Shown here: in pieces, positions 1 to 5,048 of the stretch
Layout of the letters: every line of letters begins with the position of its first letter
How positions within the stretch are numbered: position 1 is the first letter of the stretch
Assembly (NCBI GenBank): GCA_051658525.1
Contig: JBOFMT010000015.1
Span: 1 to 5,048 of the forward strand
Length of the DNA stretch: 5,048 nt
Direction: 5' to 3'
Source: JBOFMT01 sp051658525
GTDB lineage: Bacteria > Bacillota_I > Bacilli_A > Erysipelotrichales > Erysipelotrichaceae
The notes under the pieces: generated by a model
Seen by the model: only the letters and a program-made list of their open reading frames with translations
Told to the model about the DNA's origin: nothing
Database searches by the model: none
Translations under genes and position numbers: made by a program

Positions 1-23
1 ACTAACGAAAGAAAATAGTTTTT

Positions 24-53
24 AAAAAAAACAGAGATAATTTATCTCTGTTT
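24..53 (-). terminator. Rho-independent terminator of the hydrogenase-like gene
   Basis: Read on the minus strand, AAACAGAGA (53-45) pairs perfectly with TCTCTGTTT (37-29) around a 7-nt loop, and the 3' arm runs into eight consecutive T residues (31-24). The TAA stop codon of the gene (44-42) lies in the loop, so the hairpin overlaps the last codons. The stem is AT-rich (four G-C pairs), so termination may be incomplete, but its position and T-tract are those of an intrinsic terminator. Confidence 0.8.
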
Positions 54-1298
54 CATAAACTCTCTTGTAAAGATATGGCTTTGTTCGATTAACGCTTCCA
101 CACTATCTAAGCCCATACGCTCACATAACGTAATGACATATGGATTCTCAATTGGTGTCTGATGCAATGCACGTTTTTGGTAAGCTTCAACTTCGGCTTT
201 TCCCGCTTCTTTGCTGATTCTTATCTTTGGCCCACCGACACAACCACCAACGCATCCCATGCCTTCATAGAAGTTTGCTTTTGCTTGTCCATCTACCAAG
301 GATTCAATTAGCGCCTTACAAGCGGGTACACCATCCACATAGTGCGATTGGAAAGTTGCCGCACGCTCTGGATTAATTTTTTCCAAGGTATTTAATATAG
401 CCTGGCTGACACCACCTGTATAAGCATAACCAATTCCAGCAGCTGAACTATGTTCTTTATCGTTTTGTTCTTGCGATGCAACATCTACTTTTGCAAATGC
501 AAATAGATCCTCAAGTTCTTGGAACGTTAAAACAAAATCAATATCCCCTACCAAATCAGGCTCTCTAGCCTCTGCTTTTTTAGCGATACATGGTCCAATA
601 AATACCGTTAAGGCATCTGGATATAAGTATTTAATCGTTCTACCTGCAGCGATCATTGGTGATACGGCAGCTGGAACATGGGGAATCAGTGTTTCAAAAT
701 GTTTTTTAATCATTGCAATCCACATGGGACAACAACAACTCGTTAGTTGAAAATCTTGTGGTTCTTGGACATGTGCATCAAACTCCAATGCTTCTTTTAA
801 GGTTAAGATATCAGCAAAAAGGGCTGCTTCTACCATACCACTAAAGCCTAACGTTTTTAAGGCTGCTCGGATTTGTCCAACTTCGATATCAGCACCAAAT
901 TGTCCTTGAATGGCTGGGGCTACAATCGCATATACAGGACCTTTCCACTCTTTCATTGCCAATAACATTCCTATCAAATCTTTACTACCATGCAGTTTGC
1001 CATCATCACAAGCTTCTAGACAAGCGCTACAGCCAACACACTGGCTTGGATCGATGGTGATGCCACCACCTTCTTTGGCTTGTATTGCTGCAAATAAGCA
1101 ATTGCGCATACAAGCAGGATCGCTTTCACAATCGCAATCACCATCAACCCAAATGGGTGCATAGGCTTGTGGGTCTAATAAACAGTCTAAAGCAATGCTA
1201 TTATCCGCTTCTTTTTTAATCCATTCTAGTTCTTCTTCCGAAGATGTTTGTAAACTTGCCTGAAGTAATTGGGTATACAGTTGTTGAAGAGTTTGCAT
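42..1298 (-). CDS. [FeFe]-hydrogenase-like protein with N-terminal ferredoxin-type double cluster domain
   Basis: This 418-residue protein belongs to the iron-only hydrogenase large-subunit C-terminal family. Residues 1-50 are a helical leader. Residues 51-100 are ferredoxin-like: a second half-motif C87-x2-C90-x2-C93-x3-C97 is canonical, while the first is C57-x2-D60-x2-C63-x3-C67 with Asp at the second ligand position and an extra C55. Residues 120-360 carry the three H-cluster signatures: L1 TSCCCPMW (186-193), L2 IGPCIAKKAE (234-243) and L3 EGMGCVGGCVGGP (345-357). C190 (or C189), C237, C349 and C353 would hold the cluster. L2 has Gly where classical HydA has Met before Pro-Cys, and L3 has EGMGC and GGP instead of EVMAC and GGGG, so it is not a standard fermentative HydA. 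It resembles the putative sensory or divergent groups, although no PAS or kinase domain is present. It is probably cytoplasmic, with no signal peptide. Activity would need HydEFG maturases, which are not in the window. The start is set by GAGG seven bases upstream. H2 turnover versus H2 or redox sensing cannot be decided here. Confidence 0.93.
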   Translation of the reverse strand: MQTLQQLYTQLLQASLQTSSEEELEWIKKEADNSIALDCLLDPQAYAPIWVDGDCDCESDPACMRNCLFAAIQAKEGGGITIDPSQCVGCSACLEACDDGKLHGSKDLIGMLLAMKEWKGPVYAIVAPAIQGQFGADIEVGQIRAALKTLGFSGMVEAALFADILTLKEALEFDAHVQEPQDFQLTSCCCPMWIAMIKKHFETLIPHVPAAVSPMIAAGRTIKYLYPDALTVFIGPCIAKKAEAREPDLVGDIDFVLTFQELEDLFAFAKVDVASQEQNDKEHSSAAGIGYAYTGGVSQAILNTLEKINPERAATFQSHYVDGVPACKALIESLVDGQAKANFYEGMGCVGGCVGGPKIRISKEAGKAEVEAYQKRALHQTPIENPYVITLCERMGLDSVEALIEQSHIFTREFMKQR

Positions 1299-1305
1299 AT
1301 TTTAT

Positions 1306-1309
1306 CCTC
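1306..1309 (-). promoter_or_regulatory. Ribosome binding site of the hydrogenase-like gene
   Basis: On the minus strand GAGG (1309-1306) lies seven bases before the ATG at 1298-1296, which fixes this start. Confidence 0.8.
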
Positions 1310-1320
1310 GCTTTTCTAAC

Positions 1321-1347
1321 ATTATAAAGAAAATACAAGAAAATCAA
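1321..1347 (-). promoter_or_regulatory. Leftward sigma-A-like promoter of the hydrogenase-like gene
   Basis: On the minus strand a perfect TATAAT (-10) occupies 1326-1321. A weak -35, TTGATT, lies at 1347-1342 with a 15-bp spacer, which is shorter than optimal. Transcription would start near 1314, giving a leader of about 15 nt that contains the ribosome binding site. The -10 is convincing and the -35 is not. Confidence 0.6.
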
Positions 1348-1376
1348 ACTAATATGTTTATTTTTCTACAAGTAAA

Positions 1377-1386
1377 TTGCATGCAA
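1377..1386. repeat. 10-bp perfect palindrome over the rightward -35
   Basis: TTGCATGCAA is its own reverse complement and coincides with the candidate -35 hexamer. It could be an operator half of a repressor site, but a 10-bp palindrome can also arise by chance in AT-rich DNA. Confidence 0.45.
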
Positions 1387-1405
1387 AATGTATCTTTGTT
1401 ATAGT
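1377..1405 (+). promoter_or_regulatory. Rightward extended -10 promoter of the 586-residue protein gene
   Basis: TATAGT (1400-1405) is preceded by TG at 1397-1398 in the TGn arrangement of an extended -10. TTGCAT (1377-1382) sits 17 bp upstream as a partial -35 in which only TTG matches the consensus. The start site would fall near 1412, about 20 bases before the ATG at 1435. Both promoter elements overlap or abut short palindromes. Confidence 0.6.
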
Positions 1406-1416
1406 CTATATATAGA
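1405..1416. repeat. 12-bp perfect palindrome at the rightward start site
   Basis: TCTATATATAGA is its own reverse complement. It starts at the last base of the -10 box and spans the predicted transcription start. Its centre is 29 bp from the centre of the upstream palindrome and its sequence is different. It is a candidate operator or simply AT-rich start-site DNA. Confidence 0.45.
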
Positions 1417-1423
1417 GTGGATT

Positions 1424-1429
1424 GAGGGG
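1424..1429 (+). promoter_or_regulatory. Ribosome binding site of the 586-residue protein gene
   Basis: GAGGGG ends five bases before the ATG at 1435. It is the only well-placed Shine-Dalgarno-like sequence there and supports this start. Confidence 0.8.
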
Positions 1430-1434
1430 ATACT

Positions 1435-3195
1435 ATGAAACATAATACGATTATTACTTATTTAGACGAAAAAGATTGGGATTTAGCGACTCTCAATGAC
1501 ATTACCTACTATCGTTGCAACATGGACGATATTGTTTGCGTATTTGAAGGAAGCTTTCACCATGATGCCATTGTGAAGTTTTTTATGGATTATGTAAGCA
1601 GCAAACAAGAACATATACACGATATTATTGTCATAACAAATACGCAAGATCAGCGAATGTTCCGTGCATTTCAAGCAAGTGTCCAACAGTATGCAGCACT
1701 ACGTGAAGAACAATATCATATTGAGTTTCATGACATCAACATGAGACAAGTTACACTCACACAGCTTTGGGATCAAGTTGAAGCCATTGTACACTCCACA
1801 GATTGTATCCTTCTTGATTTCGCTAGCAAGCATGTAGCTATGAGCTATCGCTATGTATTATGGCAACTCCAACAACATCAAATTCCAGTAACCCTAGCAA
1901 TTGGAGTTTCCCTTATTCAATACCAAGAGGAAATCATATCAGCGCAAGCTCGATATGAGGCATTGCTTCCCTATCAATCCATGGATTGGCTTAAATATTT
2001 TGATGCACTCGACCATATCGTAAGCTTGCTGCCTACCTTCACTCGTTCAGAAATACAAGATCAGGATGCATTATCACAACAACTTCAAACTTTGCATGAG
2101 CAAACAACAACAGTGCGCAAGGCAGCTCAAACATTAGATGAACTACTCGGTTCCTATATGGCAACACATAGCCTTAGCCAACCTCAATGCAATCAATTAA
2201 AACCATATCGTGAATGGCTTCGTTCTATTCAAGACGATGCTCCTTTTGCTTACAACGTATACTCATGGTATCTAAATCATGGTTTCATTTCAGAAGCTCG
2301 GACCTATTACCTTGCAAGCTTTGCCACGTATTTACACCCTATTTGTTTTGGTTCACAAAGTGATCACAAGCAAGCAAAAAAACATGTGCTCCGGCTATTG
2401 GAGGCAAGCTATGAACCTCATATCTTTATCGCCTTCTTAAAAGAAATTTCGCGATCGATTGATTTGGGATCCAAAGCAACCTTAGATCCTAAATATCTAA
2501 TACAACGCTATAGCGCCTATTTAGAAACCCATGGCTTCGCTAGTGATAAGGCGACAAGTACCATTCGAAAGTTCAATGCCCTTCGTTCATATTATTTGCA
2601 ACTAGAAGTTAGTCTAGAGCATCTTAAAAATCGAAGCCATGGTGCCTTTGAAGCCATTGGAATTATTTCAGAGCTTGCGGAAACCAATCCATCGCTTGAT
2701 ATCAATGACTGGAATCAGGTATATCGAAATATCTTATTAACAGATGAACGTGGTATTATGGGAACGATTTTGGAGGTACAACCTCGCAACAACACGATAT
2801 TAACTACCCTTTCCGAACTAGAGCGATATACCAAACTCCATCAAATGACCTTACAGGATAATTGGGACAAGCAAACATTAATTCCCTTACTGTTTGACTT
2901 TTATCTTTGTGATAGCTTAGAACAAGGTAGAGCAATCAAAGATCTTTACCAGCATAATGATGCACGCTTTGAACAACTAGCACTTGATACTGCTGAGCTT
3001 TTTGAGTTGAGTAACAGTGAAAGTCCGCTCGAATCTGCATTTCAAAGTATGAGTCATCGCCTACGTGAGCATTTTACTGAGAAGCCACCAACTGCGCCTC
3101 CTATAGCTACCATTATGGAAGAGGTAACTTTACCAAAGGAGAAAAAATCAAGATTTGCTTTTTGGAAACGTTCCAATAGAGTAGAAAGAAGATAG
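1435..3195 (+). CDS. Uncharacterised 586-residue protein, possible divergent Csx1/TM1812-type CARF protein; C-terminus replaced by intron sequence
   Basis: I do not recognise this protein with certainty. Residues 1-160 alternate predicted strands and helices as in a Rossmann-like fold: strands near 32-38, 62-69, 95-101, 123-128 and 151-156. The order FHHDAIVKFF (41-50), DIIVITNT (63-70), TLTQLWDQVEAIV (107-119), then DCILLDFASKHVAM (123-136) and a helix, follows the layout of Cas_DxTHG/TM1812 CARF domains, with DFASK in place of DxTHG. LLPYQSMDWLKYFDAL (177-192) and SWYLNHGFISEARTYY (277-292) also fall where that family has a conserved Trp helix and a W-x4-G-x4-A helix. The HEPN RNase motif R-x4-6-H is not convincing: K398-N-R-S-H402 is one residue short, and R464-x4-H469 may be chance. 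No signal peptide or membrane segment is seen. The tail is basic (569-586). Codon N581 spans the intron boundary, so RVERR and the stop are intron-derived. The coding call is firm and the family assignment is tentative. Confidence 0.85.
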   Translation: MKHNTIITYLDEKDWDLATLNDITYYRCNMDDIVCVFEGSFHHDAIVKFFMDYVSSKQEHIHDIIVITNTQDQRMFRAFQASVQQYAALREEQYHIEFHDINMRQVTLTQLWDQVEAIVHSTDCILLDFASKHVAMSYRYVLWQLQQHQIPVTLAIGVSLIQYQEEIISAQARYEALLPYQSMDWLKYFDALDHIVSLLPTFTRSEIQDQDALSQQLQTLHEQTTTVRKAAQTLDELLGSYMATHSLSQPQCNQLKPYREWLRSIQDDAPFAYNVYSWYLNHGFISEARTYYLASFATYLHPICFGSQSDHKQAKKHVLRLLEASYEPHIFIAFLKEISRSIDLGSKATLDPKYLIQRYSAYLETHGFASDKATSTIRKFNALRSYYLQLEVSLEHLKNRSHGAFEAIGIISELAETNPSLDINDWNQVYRNILLTDERGIMGTILEVQPRNNTILTTLSELERYTKLHQMTLQDNWDKQTLIPLLFDFYLCDSLEQGRAIKDLYQHNDARFEQLALDTAELFELSNSESPLESAFQSMSHRLREHFTEKPPTAPPIATIMEEVTLPKEKKSRFAFWKRSNRVERR

Positions 3196-3214
3196 CTTGT
3201 ATCTTCTCCCTCTC
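3176..3214 (-). ncRNA. Group II intron domain VI with branch-point adenosine and 3' splice site
   Basis: On the minus strand GAG (3214-3212) pairs with CTC (3181-3179), and AGGGAGAAGATA (3211-3200) pairs with TATCTTCTTTCT (3194-3183) with two G-U pairs, around the loop CAAGC. The single unpaired A at 3182 is the expected lariat branch point. The remaining TAT (3178-3176) ends the intron in A-pyrimidine. The complete helix with exactly one bulged A is strong evidence for the boundary. Confidence 0.88.
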
Positions 3215-3217
3215 ATT

Positions 3218-3248
3218 GAACCGTACGTACGGGTCTCGTATACGGCTC
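3218..3248 (-). ncRNA. Group II intron domain V (catalytic hairpin)
   Basis: On the minus strand GAGCCGTA (3248-3241) pairs with TACGGTTC (3225-3218), including one G-U pair, and contains the catalytic AGC triad. CG (3227-3226) is the two-base bulge. The distal arm TACG/CGTA (3240-3237 with 3231-3228) is four base pairs around a five-base loop AGACC, giving 31 nt in total, shorter than the common 34-nt form. This hairpin coordinates the metal ions for splicing. Confidence 0.9.
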
Positions 3249-3254
3249 TACAAT

Positions 3255-4559
3255 CTATATTCCAACACTTCTTAGATAATACTGTAACGGATTGAGTAAA
3301 CCTACTCGGTCCGTTCTTTTTGTTTCAAGTAACTTCGGGCTAAGAATGAAATTTACCACTTGCATTCCGCATGTTCGATACAACCCTAGTCTAGAATTAG
3401 CTACCTTATAAATATCCTCTTTACTAAAACCACTTTTGTTTACTCGATTATAGTACGTTAGATATTTGTAAACTGTTTTTGGATTCTTCCATTGCTTTAT
3501 CACAATCACTCTTATTTTATGTCTGAGCCATTGACCAAATGTATCCATAAAACATTTCATCATTCCGATTCTAAAGTAGTTAATCCATCCCATAACCATT
3601 TGGTTGACACGTAGTATCGTTACACCGATGTTACGTGAAGCTGCTTTTCCTCTTTTTAGATATTCTCTAATCTTCTGATAAAGCGCCTTCTTCTTTTCCG
3701 TTGTCGGTTTTACCGTCCACTTAGGGCCATTCTTTAGAAATGTAAAACCTAAGTATTTACTTCTCCTCGGCCTTGCTACTTTCGTCTTACTCGCATTTAC
3801 TTTAAGGAATAGTTTTCTCTCAATCCAACTACAAATCGAAGTCATTACTCGATTTGCTGCTAGTTCACTCTTTGTAAAGATGAGAATATCATCTGCGTAG
3901 CGTACAAAGCGTAATCCACGTTGTTCTAGCTCTTTATCCAGTTTGTCCAAATAAATATTAGATAGTATTACGGATAGAGGTCCACCTTGTGGTACTCCTG
4001 TTTTGTTCGCTTGCACGAGTCCTTTTTCCATTACTCCTGCTTTTAAATATTTGCGAATTAGATTTAAGGTTGCACTATCATTTACTTGTTCTCTAAGAAT
4101 TTGAATTAATTTGTCATGATTTACTTTATCAAAGAACTGTTCAATATCAATATCAACCACCCACTCATATCCTTCGTTTAAATATTCTAATGCCTGTTTG
4201 ATGGCATCATGGCAACTTCGATTTGGTCTAAAACCATAACTGTAGTCACTGAATACTTCTTCGTAGATATCGGTTATTGGTTGTGATATTGCTTGTTGGA
4301 TGGTTCTGTCAAGTACCGTTGGAATACCCAGTGGTCTTGTTTTCCCATTACTTTTTGGTATGTATACTCTGCGTACTGGTTTAGGAATATAAGTTCTATT
4401 TCTTAAAGAATTAACGATACTATCGCGATTTTCTTTGATATAATCCCCTAACTCCTCTACGGTTACGCCATCAATACCACTAGCACCTTTGTTTGAACAT
4501 ACTTTCTTGTATGCTTTGTTTAAGTTCTCTTTTGTTGTAATTTCATCTATTAAATTCAT
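3255..4559 (-). CDS. ltrA: Group II intron reverse transcriptase/maturase, without HNH endonuclease
   Basis: This 434-residue intron-encoded protein binds the intron RNA, helps it fold and splice, and reverse transcribes it during retrohoming. RT0 is around NKGASGIDGVT (23-33). RT1 runs from RRVYIPKSNGKTRPLGIP (63-80) into 95. RT2 is SYGFRPNRSCHDAI (107-120). RT3 is DIDIEQFFDKVNH (136-148) with catalytic D138. RT4 is TGVPQGGPLS (187-196). RT5 is RYADDILIF (220-228) with catalytic D223 and D224. RT7 is YLGFTF (269-274). The maturase X domain follows, with RVNQMVMGWINYF (317-329). About 50 further residues could bind DNA, but no HNH endonuclease motif is present, so the protein is shorter than LtrA of Lactococcus (about 600). 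All catalytic residues are intact. The start is supported by AGGAG eight bases upstream. The TAG stop lies only six bases before domain V. The gene converges on the plus-strand gene. Confidence 0.96.
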   Translation of the reverse strand: MNLIDEITTKENLNKAYKKVCSNKGASGIDGVTVEELGDYIKENRDSIVNSLRNRTYIPKPVRRVYIPKSNGKTRPLGIPTVLDRTIQQAISQPITDIYEEVFSDYSYGFRPNRSCHDAIKQALEYLNEGYEWVVDIDIEQFFDKVNHDKLIQILREQVNDSATLNLIRKYLKAGVMEKGLVQANKTGVPQGGPLSVILSNIYLDKLDKELEQRGLRFVRYADDILIFTKSELAANRVMTSICSWIERKLFLKVNASKTKVARPRRSKYLGFTFLKNGPKWTVKPTTEKKKALYQKIREYLKRGKAASRNIGVTILRVNQMVMGWINYFRIGMMKCFMDTFGQWLRHKIRVIVIKQWKNPKTVYKYLTYYNRVNKSGFSKEDIYKVANSRLGLYRTCGMQVVNFILSPKLLETKRTDRVGLLNPLQYYLRSVGI

Positions 4560-5048
4560 TGTTGTTACTCCTCTACTTGCCAGAAAATTTATACATATAC
4601 TCCTCTTGATATAAACAGTAGTTCTCAGTTACGTTCTTACCTTTCCTGTTCATCAGATTTCTAGCTTATGTATCATTTTACTAGCACTGTCTTGTACTAT
4701 AAATCGTTTCAGTCCTTCAGTTGATTCAACCTACTATGACTTCATCTGACTCCCTCCCTAAACCGTTTTCGACCATAGTTGGAAATGTGTATTCCTTCTA
4801 TGTGGGTAGGGTCTCCCAGGGTAAGACACTAATCTTTCATTCCACAACCTCTTGATTTACGGTTTCGGTTTACGTTTACCATTCGGGCTTAAGTTTGTAT
4901 AGCAACCTCACCCACCTAATCGCCTGATCAAGTTTCTATTCGTAGGCTCAAGAACTTCGCTACACCACTTCCTTCATCCATACCATTACTGGTACCAACT
5001 TGTGGTTCACTACACTTGGCGGTAAAAACCTGTGACTAGACTTTCACT
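4560..5048 (-). ncRNA. Group II intron domains I (part) to III and 5' part of IV
   Basis: These 489 bases hold no convincing gene on either strand. Read on the minus strand, they have the look of the RNA scaffold that precedes a group II intron reading frame: purine-rich internal loops and short conserved-looking segments such as GTGAAAGTCTAGTCACAGG near the right edge, CCTGGGAGACCC (4823-4812), GGGAGGGAGTCAGATGAAG (4759-4741) and CATAGTAGG (4738-4730). The domain borders and the exon-binding sites cannot be fixed because the 5' end and 5' exon are missing. Assignment rests on position between the intron protein and the truncated edge. Confidence 0.75.
4568..4572 (-). promoter_or_regulatory. 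Ribosome binding site of the intron reverse transcriptase
   Basis: On the minus strand AGGAG (4572-4568) lies eight bases before the ATG at 4559-4557. It directly follows an in-frame TAG (4575-4573) of a short upstream reading frame. Confidence 0.75.

Larger units (their letters stand above)
3176..5048 (-). mobile_element. Group II intron, 3' part (5' end outside the window)
   Basis: A retroelement on the minus strand. From its 5' side it contains structured non-coding RNA, a reverse transcriptase/maturase gene in domain IV, domain V with the catalytic AGC triad, and domain VI with a bulged adenosine. The 3' end is placed at 3176 because domain VI closes with CTC then TAT, matching the usual ending in A-pyrimidine seven bases after the branch point. 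No GTGYG 5' start is present on the minus strand before the window ends, so at least 1,873 nt is intron and the rest lies to the right. It has inserted in antisense orientation into the 3' end of the plus-strand gene. Confidence 0.93.

Noticed and set aside
910..1164. An 84-codon plus-strand open frame inside the hydrogenase-like gene
   Set aside because: It lies antisense to the cluster-binding domain, has no ribosome binding site, and encodes a protein without recognisable features.
1483..1686. A 67-codon minus-strand open frame inside the 586-residue protein gene
   Set aside because: It is the antisense shadow of a well-supported gene with its own promoter and ribosome binding site.
2818..2841. 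R464-x4-H469 as a HEPN ribonuclease motif
   Set aside because: The spacing fits but the flanking residues do not. The motif is short enough to occur by chance in a 586-residue protein, and no second support is visible.
3183..3211. Hairpin just after the start of the intron as a terminator for the plus-strand gene
   Set aside because: The stem is domain VI of the intron. On the plus strand it is followed by TCCCTCTC rather than a T-tract, so intrinsic termination is unlikely.
3176..5048. Retron or diversity-generating retroelement as the source of the reverse transcriptase
   Set aside because: The protein has the maturase X domain and is followed at once by domains V and VI. No msr/msd RNA or template and variable repeat pair is seen.
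1..5048. CRISPR array near the CARF-like candidate
   Set aside because: No regularly spaced direct repeats occur anywhere in the window.

Overview
The window looks like a low-GC Firmicute (Bacillota) chromosome. It has strong AGGAGG-type ribosome binding sites, sigma-A-like promoters with TATAAT-type -10 boxes, AT-rich spacers, and an oxygen-sensitive iron-sulfur hydrogenase-type protein, which suggests an anaerobic gut or fermentative lineage. The glutamine-rich proteins are compatible with Erysipelotrichia, but that placement is a guess.

Layout, left to right. (1) A minus-strand gene (42-1298) encodes a 418-residue [FeFe]-hydrogenase-like protein: a ferredoxin-like double cluster domain followed by an H-cluster domain with all cysteine ligands present. 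It ends in a rho-independent hairpin whose loop contains the stop codon. (2) A 136-bp divergent intergenic region (1299-1434) carries a promoter in each direction. Two short perfect palindromes sit on the rightward promoter. (3) A plus-strand gene (1435-3195) encodes a 586-residue protein without an obvious catalytic signature. Its layout resembles a very divergent Csx1/TM1812 (Cas_DxTHG) CARF-type protein with eroded signature motifs, and no CRISPR array or cas gene is visible. (4) From 3176 to the right edge the window is a minus-strand group II intron. Domains VI and V lie at 3176-3248, a reverse transcriptase/maturase without an HNH endonuclease domain at 3255-4559, and structured non-coding intron RNA at 4560-5048. 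The intron 5' end is outside the window.

The main structural point is the junction. Folding domain VI puts the intron 3' end at position 3176, which is inside the rightward gene. The last five codons and the stop codon of that gene are therefore intron sequence read in antisense. Because the intron lies on the opposite strand it cannot be removed from that gene's mRNA, so the protein carries an intron-made C-terminal tail and its original end should lie beyond the intron, off the window. The hydrogenase-like gene and the CARF-like candidate share a divergent control region, but a functional link between them is only a possibility.
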